Positions 44,744 through 54,344 of a stretch of 55,822 nucleotides of DNA are shown in pieces; position 1 is the first letter of the stretch; every line of letters starts with the position of its first letter. The stretch is taken from the NCBI GenBank assembly GCA_934293005.1, contig CAKQYA010000019.1:1-55822 (forward strand), read 5' to 3'. The DNA is from an uncultured Bacteroidaceae bacterium (lineage in GTDB: Bacteria > Bacteroidota > Bacteroidia > Bacteroidales > Bacteroidaceae). Position numbers and translations under genes: made by a program. The notes below the pieces were generated by a model that searched no databases, was not told where the DNA came from, and saw nothing but the letters and a program-made list of their open reading frames with translations.

Positions 44744-46276
44744 ATGTATGAGAATTTAGAACTCTGGTGGGTTACTGGAGCACAGCTTCTTTACGGAGGC
44801 GAGACAGTTAAGATAGTAGACGGCCACTCTAAAGAAATGGTTGACGGTTTGAACAATGGAGGAATCATTCCTATCAAGGTTGTATACAAGGGTACAGCCA
44901 ATTCTTCTAATGAAGTGGAAGCTATCATGAAAGCTGCCTCTAATGACAGCAAATGTGCAGGCGTCATCACATGGATGCACACTTTCTCTCCTGCTAAGAT
45001 GTGGATAAAAGGTCTTCAGGCACTTCAGAAGCCTCTCCTCCACTTCCACACACAATATAATGCCGAAATTCCATGGGACACAATGAACATGGATTTCATG
45101 AACCTCAACCAGTCGGCTCATGGAGACATCGAATTCGGACATATCTGCAGCCGCATGCGTGTTCCAAGAAAGGTTGTTGTTGGCTATTGGAAAAGTCAGG
45201 AAGCACAAAAGCAGATAGCTGTATGGGCTCGTGTGGCAGCAGGTGTGGCTGATGCTCATAATGTGCGATGCCTCATGTTTGGTATGAACATGAACAATGT
45301 GGCTGTAACAGATGGAGACCGCGTTGAATTTGAGCAGCGCCTCGGATACCACGTAGACTACTATCCTGTTTCTTCACTCATGAATTACTTCAAGAAAGTG
45401 ACAGATGCAGAAGTTGATGCACTCGTTGAAGAATACAAGAAATCTTATACCATCAAAATAGATGAAAGCGGCGAAGATATTTATTGGCAGAAGGTTAAGA
45501 ACGCTGCAAAAGCAGAAATAGCACTCCGTCGCGTCCTCAAGGACGAAGGTGCGACAGCCTTCACAACCAACTTTGATGACCTCGGTGACGCAGACATCAA
45601 TGATCCAAACTTTGTAGGCTTTGATCAGATACCAGGACTCGCATCACAGCGCCTCATGGCAGAAGGTTATGGATTCGGAGCTGAAGGCGACTGGAAGACA
45701 GCATGCCTCTACCGTTCACTATGGGTAATGAATCAGGGTCTCAAAAAAGGATGTTCTTTCCTCGAAGACTATACACTCAACTTTGCAGCTGACTGCACTT
45801 CTTCTCTTCAGTCGCACATGCTTGAGGTTTGTCCGCTCATTGCAGTAGACAAACCTACACTTGAGGTACATTTCCTTGGCATCGGCATTCGCAAGCAGCA
45901 AACAGCACGCCTCGTGTTCACTTCTAAGACAGGTGCTGGCTGCAAAGCTACCATTGTTGACCTCGGCAACCGTTTCCGCCTTATCACAAGCGATGTAGAA
46001 TGCATCGAGCCTAAGCCAATGCCAAAGCTCCCTGTTGCATCTGCACTTTGGGTTCCTCAGCCTTCATTCGAGGTAGGAGCTGGCGCATGGATTCTTGCAG
46101 GTGGCACACACCACTCAGCTTTCTCTTATGAAATCACAGCTGAATATTGGGAGGATTTCGCTGAGATGACAGGAATTGAGTTCATTGGCATCAACAAGGA
46201 CACCACAATAAGCGGCTTTAAGCAGCAGCTACGCAACAACGAGGTGTACTACATGCTCAACAAAGCTCTTAAGTAA
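44744..46276 (+). CDS. araA: L-arabinose isomerase
   Basis: A 510-aa metal-dependent isomerase that converts L-arabinose to L-ribulose. Typical segments: ELWWVTGAQLLYGGE, GVITWMHTFSPAKMWI with the substrate loop, LLHFHTQYNAEIPW, and GAEGDWKTACLYRS. The conserved metal-binding E and H residues lie in this TIM-like core and the C-terminal GGTHHSAF. Length is close to E. coli AraA (500 aa). A 155-bp gap upstream includes two copies of TGATTAGC near 44587-44605. Confidence 0.97.
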   Translation: MYENLELWWVTGAQLLYGGETVKIVDGHSKEMVDGLNNGGIIPIKVVYKGTANSSNEVEAIMKAASNDSKCAGVITWMHTFSPAKMWIKGLQALQKPLLHFHTQYNAEIPWDTMNMDFMNLNQSAHGDIEFGHICSRMRVPRKVVVGYWKSQEAQKQIAVWARVAAGVADAHNVRCLMFGMNMNNVAVTDGDRVEFEQRLGYHVDYYPVSSLMNYFKKVTDAEVDALVEEYKKSYTIKIDESGEDIYWQKVKNAAKAEIALRRVLKDEGATAFTTNFDDLGDADINDPNFVGFDQIPGLASQRLMAEGYGFGAEGDWKTACLYRSLWVMNQGLKKGCSFLEDYTLNFAADCTSSLQSHMLEVCPLIAVDKPTLEVHFLGIGIRKQQTARLVFTSKTGAGCKATIVDLGNRFRLITSDVECIEPKPMPKLPVASALWVPQPSFEVGAGAWILAGGTHHSAFSYEITAEYWEDFAEMTGIEFIGINKDTTISGFKQQLRNNEVYYMLNKALK

Positions 46277-46320
46277 TATTTATCACTCTATCTTGAGTAA
46301 TTCATCTTTATAGATAAAAT

Positions 46321-46366
46321 GCAAGATGGGAAGTGCTTCATATATTAAGAAGTATCCCCATCTTGC
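46321..46366 (+). promoter_or_regulatory. Hairpin between araA and araB
   Basis: GCAAGATGGG at 46321-46330 pairs with CCCATCTTGC at 46357-46366 around a loop of about 26 nt. No T tract follows, so it may be a processing site or attenuating hairpin within the arabinose transcript. Confidence 0.55.
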
Positions 46367-46443
46367 TAATCATATCTCTTAATGGTGAACACTCTTCTTG
46401 ATATATAAGAGAGTATCAATTTAGAGAAAACACACCAAGACAA

Positions 46444-48033
46444 ATGAACGCAAAGCAAACTATAGAAGCAGGCAAGGCCGTGCTCGGAATAGAGTTTGGT
46501 TCTACCCGCATCAAAGCTGTTCTCATCGATGAAGAGAACAACCCAATAGCGCAAGGAAGCCATACTTGGGAAAACCAATTAGTAGACGGACTTTGGACAT
46601 ATAGCACAGAAGCCATATGGTACGGCCTTCAAGACTGCTATGCCCAGCTCCGCAAAAATGTTCTTGAGCAGTATGAGACAGAGATTGAAACTCTCGCAGC
46701 AATCGGTGTGAGTGCAATGATGCACGGCTACATGGCATTCAAGGGGAACGACATTCTTGTCCCCTTCCGCACATGGCGCAACACAAACACTGGCAAAGCT
46801 GCATCAGAGCTTTCTCAACTTTTCAATTACAACATTCCTCTTCGTTGGAGCATTTCACACCTCTACCAAGCAATACTCGATCATGAAGAGCATGTGGCGA
46901 ATATAGATTTCCTTACAACACTGGCAGGCTATATCCACTGGCAGATAACAGGCCAAAAGGTGCTTGGCGTTGGCGATGCGTCAGGAATGATTCCTGTAGA
47001 TCCAAAGACAAAGACCTACGATGCTGCAATGGTTGATAAATTCAACAAGCTCATCGAGCCTTATGGATTCTCTTGGAAACTGCTTGACATTCTTCCAAAG
47101 TCGCTATGCGCAGGACAAAACGCAGGATTTCTGACACAGGAAGGCGCTAATCGTCTCGATGTATCAGGCCACCTCAAGGCTGGTATTCCAGTATGTCCTC
47201 CTGAAGGCGACGCTGGCACAGGCATGGTAGCGACCAATGCAGTGAAACAGCGCACTGGCAATGTGTCGGCAGGCACATCGTCATTCTCCATGATAGTGCT
47301 TGAAAAAGAACTTTCACGCCCATACGAGATGATTGACATGGTTACAACCCCTGACGGTTCGCTCGTGGCAATGGTGCATTGCAACAACTGCACATCCGAC
47401 ATAAACGCTTGGGTGAAGATTTTCAAGGAATTCCAAGAACTCATGGGCATGAAGGTAGACATGAACGAACTATACACAAACCTTTTCAACGTTGCCACAA
47501 GCGGCAACCCAGACTGTGGTGGCATCCTTGCATACAATTATGTATCGGGCGAGCCTGTCACAGGGCTTGCTGATGGTCGCCCATTGTTTGTCCGTTCTGC
47601 AAACGACAAGTTCAACCTTGCCAACTTCATGCGCGCTCAGCTCTATGGAGCCATAGGAGTACTCAAAATAGGCAATGACATACTTCTGAAGGAGGAAAAA
47701 ATCAAAGTTGACCGTATCACAGGCCATGGTGGCTATTTCACAACAAAGGGAGTAGGACAAAAAATGCTCGCAGCTGCACTCAACTCACCAATCTCTGTAA
47801 TGGAGACAGCAGGCGAAGGCGGCGCATGGGGCATAGCGCTTCTTGCTTCATTCGTTGTCAACAACACACAGGGACTTTCTCTTGAAGATTACCTCGACAA
47901 AGTGGTCTTTGCAGGCAATGCTGGCGAAGAGATTAAGCCAAGGCCTGAAGATGTCGAAGGCTTCAACTCTTACATTGAGAACTATAAGAGAGGCCTCGCA
48001 ATTGAACAGGCAGCAGTTGAAAATAAGAAATAA
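46444..48033 (+). CDS. araB: Ribulokinase (FGGY family)
   Basis: A 529-aa FGGY carbohydrate kinase that phosphorylates L-ribulose at C5. It has the N-terminal ATPase fold (AVLGIEFGSTRIKAVLIDE), a central TGKAASELSQL segment and the C-terminal GHGGYFTTKGVGQKMLAAA (adenosine motif region). The family includes xylulokinase and others; the location directly after araA and length typical of Bacteroidota ribulokinases make AraB the best call. It is followed after 30 bp by transketolase. Confidence 0.9.
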   Translation: MNAKQTIEAGKAVLGIEFGSTRIKAVLIDEENNPIAQGSHTWENQLVDGLWTYSTEAIWYGLQDCYAQLRKNVLEQYETEIETLAAIGVSAMMHGYMAFKGNDILVPFRTWRNTNTGKAASELSQLFNYNIPLRWSISHLYQAILDHEEHVANIDFLTTLAGYIHWQITGQKVLGVGDASGMIPVDPKTKTYDAAMVDKFNKLIEPYGFSWKLLDILPKSLCAGQNAGFLTQEGANRLDVSGHLKAGIPVCPPEGDAGTGMVATNAVKQRTGNVSAGTSSFSMIVLEKELSRPYEMIDMVTTPDGSLVAMVHCNNCTSDINAWVKIFKEFQELMGMKVDMNELYTNLFNVATSGNPDCGGILAYNYVSGEPVTGLADGRPLFVRSANDKFNLANFMRAQLYGAIGVLKIGNDILLKEEKIKVDRITGHGGYFTTKGVGQKMLAAALNSPISVMETAGEGGAWGIALLASFVVNNTQGLSLEDYLDKVVFAGNAGEEIKPRPEDVEGFNSYIENYKRGLAIEQAAVENKK

Positions 48034-48063
48034 TTTATATCTATCTAAATAACATATTTTATT

Positions 48064-50085
48064 ATGGCAAATCCAATCAGTGTATTAAATCACGCAGCAG
48101 ACAATATCCGTATTCTCGCTGCATCAGCTGTAGAAAAAGCAAAGTCTGGTCACCCAGGTGGTGCAATGGGCGGAGCAGATTTCATCAATGTACTCTATTC
48201 AGAGTACCTCAATTACGATCCAAAGAACCCTCAGTGGGTAGGACGTGACCGTTTCTTCCTTGATCCTGGCCATATGGCACCAATGCTCTATTCACAGTTG
48301 TGCCTCATTGGCAAGTTCTCTCTCGAAGAGCTTCAGCAGCTGCGTCAATGGGGTTCTCCAACAACTGGCCACCCTGAGTTTGACATTGCGCGCGGCATAG
48401 AAAACACATCTGGTCCTCTCGGACAAGGACATGTATTTGCTGTTGGAGCAGCCATTGCAGCAAAATTCTTGGCAGCTCATACAGGCAACCCTACTTTTGC
48501 TAAAGAAACCATCTATGCATATATCTCAGACGGAGGCGTCCAGGAAGAAATATCGCAAGGTGGCGCTCGTATCGCTGCCACTCTCGGACTTGACAACCTG
48601 ATCATGTTCTACGACTCAAACGACATCCAGCTCTCTACTGAAACAAAGGAAGTAATGACAGAGGACACTGGTGCAAAATATCGTGCACTCGGATGGGAAG
48701 TAATTGAGATTTGCGGTAACGACGCTGCACAGATTCGTGAAGCTATCGAAAAAGCTCAGAAAGTTGAAGGCAAACCAACACTCATCATTGGAAAATGCAT
48801 CATGGGTAAGGGCGCCCTCAAAGCAGACTGTTCTTCATACGAGGCTAACTGCAAGACTCACGGTGCCCCACTCGGCGGCGACGCATACATCAACACTATC
48901 AAGAACCTTGGTGGTGATCCTGAAAATCCATTCCAGATTTTCGATGACGTCAAGGAACTCTATGCTAACCGTGCTAAGGAACTTGAATCTATATGCGCAG
49001 AACGTTACGCAGAGGAAAAGGCTTGGGCTGATGCAAACCCAGAGAAGGCTGCAGCACAGGCAGAATGGTTCAGTGGCAAGGCTCCAAAAATTGACTGGAG
49101 CAAGTGTGTGCAAAAAGACAATGACGCCACACGTTCAGCATCTGCAGCATGTCTTTCCGTACTTGCAGAGCAGGTTCCTAACATGATTTGTGCTTCTGCC
49201 GACCTTTCCAATTCAGATAAGACCGACGGATTCTTGAAGAAGACTCATGCCCTCACAAAGGATGACTTCTCAGGAGCATTCTTCCAGGCTGGTGTGGCTG
49301 AATTGACAATGGCTTGCTGCTGTATCGGCATGTCACTTCACGGAGGTGTAATCCCTGCATGCGGCACATTCTTCGTATTCTCAGACTACATGAAACCAGC
49401 TGTTCGCATGGCAGCACTCATGGAACTTCCTGTTAAGTTCATCTGGACACACGATGCATTCCGTGTAGGCGAAGATGGACCAACACATGAGCCTGTTGAA
49501 CAAGAAGCACAAATTCGTCTCATGGAGAAGCTGAAGAACCATTCAGGCAAACCATCCACTCTTGTGCTGCGTCCTGCAGACGCAAAAGAGACAACAGAAG
49601 CATGGGCTCTTGCCATGAACAACATGTCAACACCTACAGCCCTCATTCTTTCTCGCCAGAATATCAACAACCTCCCAGAAGGCAACGACTACAGCCTGGT
49701 TGCTAAAGGTGGCTACGTAGTAGCTGGTTCAGACGCAAATCCAGACGTAATCCTCGTAGCTACAGGCTCAGAGGTTTCTACACTCATTGCAGGAGCAGAA
49801 CTTCTCCGCAAAGATGGCAAGAAAGTAAGCATCGTAAGCGTTCCATCAGAGGGACTCTTCCGTCAGCAAAGCAAAGAATACCAGCAGTCTGTATTGCCAC
49901 ACGGTGTTAAGAAATTTGGTCTCACAGCAGGTCTCCCAGTAAACCTCCTCGGACTCGTTCCTGAAGCAGAAGGCACTATCTGGGGGCTTGAATCGTTCGG
50001 ATTCTCTGCTCCATACAAAGTTCTCGATCAGAAACTTGGATACACAGCAGAGAATGTATACGAGCAAGTGAACAAACTCTTCTAA
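48064..50085 (+). CDS. tkt: Transketolase
   Basis: A 673-aa thiamine-diphosphate enzyme moving two-carbon units between sugar phosphates. It has SGHPGGAMGGADF near residue 28, the ThDP motif (S155 instead of the first Gly, then D156-G157-G158 and N186 in YDSNDIQLS) and GPTHEPVEQ in the pyrimidine domain. The S at 155 with V159-Q160-E161-E162 after the GG looks like the Bacteroidota subtype and probably binds ThDP as usual. Co-location with araB links the arabinose product xylulose-5-phosphate to the pentose phosphate pathway. The last codons precede a hairpin at 50120-50145. Confidence 0.96.
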   Translation: MANPISVLNHAADNIRILAASAVEKAKSGHPGGAMGGADFINVLYSEYLNYDPKNPQWVGRDRFFLDPGHMAPMLYSQLCLIGKFSLEELQQLRQWGSPTTGHPEFDIARGIENTSGPLGQGHVFAVGAAIAAKFLAAHTGNPTFAKETIYAYISDGGVQEEISQGGARIAATLGLDNLIMFYDSNDIQLSTETKEVMTEDTGAKYRALGWEVIEICGNDAAQIREAIEKAQKVEGKPTLIIGKCIMGKGALKADCSSYEANCKTHGAPLGGDAYINTIKNLGGDPENPFQIFDDVKELYANRAKELESICAERYAEEKAWADANPEKAAAQAEWFSGKAPKIDWSKCVQKDNDATRSASAACLSVLAEQVPNMICASADLSNSDKTDGFLKKTHALTKDDFSGAFFQAGVAELTMACCCIGMSLHGGVIPACGTFFVFSDYMKPAVRMAALMELPVKFIWTHDAFRVGEDGPTHEPVEQEAQIRLMEKLKNHSGKPSTLVLRPADAKETTEAWALAMNNMSTPTALILSRQNINNLPEGNDYSLVAKGGYVVAGSDANPDVILVATGSEVSTLIAGAELLRKDGKKVSIVSVPSEGLFRQQSKEYQQSVLPHGVKKFGLTAGLPVNLLGLVPEAEGTIWGLESFGFSAPYKVLDQKLGYTAENVYEQVNKLF

Positions 50086-50119
50086 TAGTTAGAAAAGGGT
50101 TAGACTCTAAATAATCATG

Positions 50120-50145
50120 AGCTGGGGTCCATTTCGGGCCCTGGC
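50120..50145 (+). terminator. Hairpin between tkt and rpiB
   Basis: An 11-bp stem with three G-T pairs (50120-50130 with 50135-50145), followed by TTATTCTTT. It may be a weak terminator or attenuator. Confidence 0.6.
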
Positions 50146-50177
50146 TTTATTCTTTCACTCATATTACAAATATTATT

Positions 50178-50618
50178 ATGAAGTGTGACATTGTAGGATT
50201 AGCAAGCGACCATGCTGCATATCCACTAAAACAGTTTGTGAAAAAATATCTCGACGAAAAGGGAATAGCCTATAAAGATTACGGCACCTATACAGAGGAG
50301 TCATGCAACTATGCAACTTATGGCCATGCTCTTGCTGAAGGCATAGAAAAAGGCGAAGTATATCCAGGAATAGCCATGTGCGGATCAGGAGAAGGAATAT
50401 CAATGACGCTAAACAAGCATCAACAGATTCGCGCCGGACTCGTATGGCAACCAGAAATAGCTCATCTTATACGTGAGCACAACAATGCCAATGTCATCGT
50501 CTTCCCTGGTCGATTCATAGACGAAGAAACATGCCGCCAATGTCTTGATGAATTCTTCAACACAGAGTTTGCAGGAGGAAGACATCAACAACGTATAGAA
50601 GACATACCATGTAAATAA
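50178..50618 (+). CDS. rpiB: Ribose-5-phosphate isomerase B
   Basis: A 146-aa RpiB-family isomerase that interconverts ribose-5-phosphate and ribulose-5-phosphate. Visible motifs: ASDHAAYPLKQFV, MCGSGEGISMTLNKH (the Cys in the active-site loop, as in family CGTG) and NANVIVFPGRFIDEETC. It differs from the lone-galactose forms (LacAB) by length and context. It ends the sugar locus, providing the isomerase needed for pentose phosphate recycling alongside transketolase. A strong terminator follows at 50659-50707. Confidence 0.95.
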   Translation: MKCDIVGLASDHAAYPLKQFVKKYLDEKGIAYKDYGTYTEESCNYATYGHALAEGIEKGEVYPGIAMCGSGEGISMTLNKHQQIRAGLVWQPEIAHLIREHNNANVIVFPGRFIDEETCRQCLDEFFNTEFAGGRHQQRIEDIPCK

Positions 50619-50658
50619 TAAACTGAAAGCAGATCAAGATGTATCTTGACACATATTA

Positions 50659-50707
50659 TATATAAAGGAAGGCGATGCGCAGATTGCACATCGCCTTCCT
50701 TTATATA
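50659..50707. terminator. Strong terminator after rpiB
   Basis: A perfect 19-bp stem (50659-50677 with 50689-50707) with an 11-nt loop. AT-rich ends give flanking T and A, so it can end transcription on either strand. It marks the end of the sugar locus. Confidence 0.88.
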
Positions 50708-50755
50708 TATAACATCAAAAAAATAGATATCCAACAAAAAAAACCACATAAAGAT

Positions 50756-50786
50756 TTTGCCAATTTGCGGAAAACCACTAACTTTG
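50756..50786 (+). promoter_or_regulatory. Promoter of rpsA
   Basis: TTTG at 50756-50759 and TAACTTTG at 50779-50786 are 19 bp apart. The leader to the start codon is about 95 nt. Confidence 0.85.
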
Positions 50787-50887
50787 CACGCGTTTTGCAA
50801 TATCTGACTCAATAAGATTGAAAAACGAATTAGATTTTATCAACATAATGTCTAACTTTATTAATTAAACAAACATTTTTTCAATTT

Positions 50888-52675
50888 ATGGCAATTAAAG
50901 AAATTAATCCGCTGGTAGATTTCGATTGGGATGCATTCGAGAACGACGGCGTGAGCGCTTCAGACAAAGCCGCTCAAGCAGCTGCCTACGAAGGCACTCT
51001 CAACAACGTGAACGACAATGAAGTTGTAGATGGAACAGTTACTTCTATCAACGACCGCGAAGTTGTTGTGAACATCGGTTACAAGAGCGAGGGTATCATC
51101 CCACGCAGCGAATTCCGCTACGCTACAGACCTCAAGGTTGGTGACACTGTAGAAGTGTTCATCGAGAGCCAGGAAGACAAGAAGGGTCAGCTCGTGCTCT
51201 CTCACAAAAAGGCACGTCAGAGCCGCTCATGGGAGCGTGTCAACGCAGCTCTTGAAAACAATGAAATCGTAACTGGTTTCGTGAAGTGCCGCACTAAGGG
51301 TGGTATGATTGTTGACGTGCTTGGCACAGAGGCATTCCTCCCAGGTTCACAGATTGACGTTAAACCTATCCGCGACTACGATACATTCGTTGGCAAAAAC
51401 ATGGAGTTCAAGATCGTCAAGATCAATCAGGAATTCCGCAACGTTGTTGTCAGCCACAAGGCTCTCATCGAAGCTGAGCTTGAGCAGCAGAAGAAAGAAA
51501 TCATCTCCAAACTCGAAAAAGGCCAGATTCTTGAGGGTACTGTTAAGAACATCACCAACTACGGTGTGTTCATCGACCTCGGCGGTGTTGACGGTCTTAT
51601 CCACATCACAGACCTCTCTTGGGGCCGCGTAAGCGATCCACATGAGATTGTCGAGCTCGACCAGAAGCTCAACGTTGTAATCCTTGATTTCGACGACGAG
51701 AAGAAGCGCATCGCTCTTGGCCTCAAGCAGCTCACTCCACACCCATGGGATGCACTCTCGCCAGACCTCAAGGTTGGTGACAAGGTGCACGGAAAGGTTG
51801 TTGTGATGGCTGACTACGGAGCATTTATCGAGATCGCTCCAGGTGTAGAAGGTCTCATCCACGTTTCTGAAATGTCATGGAGCGCACACCTCCACTCTGC
51901 ACAAGAGTTCATGAAGGTTGGCGATGAGGTTGACGCAGTCATCCTCACACTCGACCGCGAGGAGCGCAAGATGTCTCTCGGCATCAAGCAGCTCAAGGCT
52001 GATCCATGGGAGAACATTGAAGAGAAATACCCAGTAGGCAGCAAGCACTCAGCTAAAGTACGCAACTTCACTAACTTCGGCGTATTCGTAGAGGTTGAAG
52101 AAGGTGTAGATGGACTTATCCACATTTCTGACCTCTCATGGACAAAGAAGGTTAAGCATCCATCAGAGTTCACTAAGATTGGTGAAATGATTGACGTGCA
52201 GGTTCTTGACATAGACAAGGAGAACCGTCGTCTTTCTCTTGGCCACAAGCAGCTTGAGGAGAACCCATGGGACAAGTTCGAGGAGATTTTCACTCAGAAC
52301 AGCGTACACCAGGGCAAAATCACAGAGATTCTCGACAAGGGTGCAGTCATTGCCCTTGAAGGCGGTGTAGAAGGATTTGCAACTCCAAAGCACCTTGTAA
52401 AGGAAGATGGCAGCCAGGCACAGCTCGGCGAAACCCTCGACTTCAAGGTAATCGAGTTCAACAAGGACGCAAAGCGCATCATCCTCTCACACTCACGCAT
52501 ATTCGAAGATGTGGCACGCGCAGAGGCTAAGGCTACAAAGAAAGCTGAGACAGCAGCTAAAAAGGCATCACGTCCACAGAAAGAGCAGGCACCTGCAATC
52601 AAGAACGTTGCAGCTTCAACTACTCTTGGCGACATTGACGCTCTCGCAGCTCTCAAAGCACAGATGGAAAAGTAA
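50888..52675 (+). CDS. rpsA: 30S ribosomal protein S1
   Basis: A 595-aa RNA-binding protein with six S1 domains. Their starts can be read as VVDGTVTSINDREVVVNIG, IVTGFVKCRTKGGMIVDVLG, ILEGTVKNITNYGVFIDLGG, KVHGKVVVMADYGAFIEI, SAKVRNFTNFGVFVEVEEG and QGKITEILDKGAVIALEGG. The tail is Lys/Ala-rich. S1 helps mRNA docking and start-codon placement; in Bacteroidota, genes mostly lack Shine-Dalgarno sites, so S1 or related proteins matter more. It has its own promoter (50756-50786) and terminator (52701-52732). Confidence 0.97.
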   Translation: MAIKEINPLVDFDWDAFENDGVSASDKAAQAAAYEGTLNNVNDNEVVDGTVTSINDREVVVNIGYKSEGIIPRSEFRYATDLKVGDTVEVFIESQEDKKGQLVLSHKKARQSRSWERVNAALENNEIVTGFVKCRTKGGMIVDVLGTEAFLPGSQIDVKPIRDYDTFVGKNMEFKIVKINQEFRNVVVSHKALIEAELEQQKKEIISKLEKGQILEGTVKNITNYGVFIDLGGVDGLIHITDLSWGRVSDPHEIVELDQKLNVVILDFDDEKKRIALGLKQLTPHPWDALSPDLKVGDKVHGKVVVMADYGAFIEIAPGVEGLIHVSEMSWSAHLHSAQEFMKVGDEVDAVILTLDREERKMSLGIKQLKADPWENIEEKYPVGSKHSAKVRNFTNFGVFVEVEEGVDGLIHISDLSWTKKVKHPSEFTKIGEMIDVQVLDIDKENRRLSLGHKQLEENPWDKFEEIFTQNSVHQGKITEILDKGAVIALEGGVEGFATPKHLVKEDGSQAQLGETLDFKVIEFNKDAKRIILSHSRIFEDVARAEAKATKKAETAAKKASRPQKEQAPAIKNVAASTTLGDIDALAALKAQMEK

Positions 52676-52700
52676 TCATCTAAGCAGATTACATAATAAA

Positions 52701-52732
52701 GAAGGGATGCACCCACAAGGATGCATCCCTTC
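52701..52732 (+). terminator. Terminator of rpsA
   Basis: An 11-bp perfect stem (52701-52711 with 52722-52732) around a 10-nt loop, followed by ACTTTTTT. Typical Rho-independent form. Confidence 0.92.
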
Positions 52733-52845
52733 ACTTTTTTCACAACACAATATGTCAGCATTATTTATATAATCACATACAAATTACAAAATAATGCATG
52801 TCTGCACATCTCATTAAATTGAATGCAAACTTTTCACATGCAATG

Positions 52846-52877
52846 TTTGGCTGTTAGCATTTAATTAACTATCTTTG
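52846..52877 (+). promoter_or_regulatory. Promoter of the aminopeptidase P gene
   Basis: TTTG at 52846-52849 and TATCTTTG at 52870-52877 are 20 bp apart, about 38 bp upstream of the start codon at 52916. Confidence 0.83.
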
Positions 52878-52915
52878 TGACAATTTTTAACCATAGGACC
52901 AAATTAGCTATAATT

Positions 52916-54307
52916 ATGTTTGCAAAAGAAATATATGTTCAGCGCAGAGCCGAACTTAAAGCACGCATGAATGAAGGACTTATATTGTTCTTCGGCAACA
53001 ATGATGCGCCAAACAATTACCCAAGTAACACATACCGTTTCCGTCAAGACAGCTGTTTTCTTTACTATTTCGGCCAAAAACGCGATGGCCTTGTAGGAGT
53101 TATCGATATAGACAATGACAAGGAATACATCTTCGGCAACGACATAGACATAGATGACATCATTTGGTTTGGATACGTGCCTTCAGTCAAAGACCTTGCA
53201 GATGAAGTAGGTGTGGCAAATTCCGCGCCAATGGCAGATCTTAAAAAACTGATAGATGCTGCCATCGCAAAAGGACAGACCATCCACTTTCCACCACAAT
53301 GCCGCCACGATTTGATGATACAATTGTCCGATCTCGTTGGCATCCATCCCTTGGAAAGCAAAGAGAAAGCATCTGTAAAGCTCATCAAAGCCATTGTGGA
53401 CATGAGAGCTGTAAAGAAGCCAGAAGAAGTAGAAGAGTTAAGAAAGGCCGCAGACATAGGCTACATGATGCACACCACAGCGCAGAAACTATGTGCACCT
53501 GGCGTGACAGAAAAATACATAGCAGGAGTCATTGAAGGCATTGCCATGAGCCACGGTGACCGATATTCATTTCAGTCGATACTTTCCATGCACGGTGAGA
53601 TACAGCATGGCTACCCAAGCTATGCACCTATGGAAGCAGGCAGACTGATGCTATGTGACGCAGGAGCTGAAAGCCGAGAGAACTATTGTTCTGACAACAC
53701 TCGTGTGACACCTATCTCAGGCAAATTCACCCAACAGCAGAAAGAAATATACGAGACAGTGGAACAAGCTCACGATTGGGTGATAGCAAATGCTAAGCCT
53801 GGTGTGAAATGGCTTGACATGCACCTTGGCGCATGCCGCATCATCACGGAGAACCTAAAATCTATTGGCTTGATGAAAGGCGACACCGATGCAGCAGTCA
53901 AAGCAGGTGCGCATGCCATGTTCATGCCACACGGACTTGGCCATATGATGGGCATCGACGTTCACGATATGGAAGGCCTCGGACAAAACTATGTAGGCTT
54001 TGACGATGAAGTGAAGCCTTCACAGCAATTTGGACTCAATTGCCTGCGATGCGGCCGTCGCATACAAGAAGGATTCGTAATGACAGTGGAACCTGGCATC
54101 TATTTCATTCCTCATCTCATCGACCTTTGGAAAAGCCAAGGACTTCACAAAGACTTCATCAACTACGATGCAATCGACAACTACCGCAACTTCGGTGGCG
54201 TTCGCATCGAAGACGATATCATTGTCACGAAAGAAGGATGCCGCATCATAGGCGATAAGATCATACCATACCATGTGGACGAGCTTGAAGAGTTCATCAG
54301 CAAATGA
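52916..54307 (+). CDS. pepP: Aminopeptidase P family protein
   Basis: A 463-aa M24 metallopeptidase that removes N-terminal residues before proline. The N-terminal creatinase-like domain is at about 1-170, and the pita-bread fold follows. Metal ligands are in DAGAESRENYCSDNTRV (Asp pair), HGLGHMMGIDVHD (His) and MTVEPGIYF with GGVRIEDDI (Glu pair). I start at ATG 52916 (MFAKEIYVQRR); a start at 52877 would overlap the -7 box. It has its own promoter and is followed by the C1 peptidase gene after 37 bp. Confidence 0.95.
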   Translation: MFAKEIYVQRRAELKARMNEGLILFFGNNDAPNNYPSNTYRFRQDSCFLYYFGQKRDGLVGVIDIDNDKEYIFGNDIDIDDIIWFGYVPSVKDLADEVGVANSAPMADLKKLIDAAIAKGQTIHFPPQCRHDLMIQLSDLVGIHPLESKEKASVKLIKAIVDMRAVKKPEEVEELRKAADIGYMMHTTAQKLCAPGVTEKYIAGVIEGIAMSHGDRYSFQSILSMHGEIQHGYPSYAPMEAGRLMLCDAGAESRENYCSDNTRVTPISGKFTQQQKEIYETVEQAHDWVIANAKPGVKWLDMHLGACRIITENLKSIGLMKGDTDAAVKAGAHAMFMPHGLGHMMGIDVHDMEGLGQNYVGFDDEVKPSQQFGLNCLRCGRRIQEGFVMTVEPGIYFIPHLIDLWKSQGLHKDFINYDAIDNYRNFGGVRIEDDIIVTKEGCRIIGDKIIPYHVDELEEFISK

Positions 54308-54344
54308 CACTTTGACTACAACAAACTAAAGACACTATAATTAA

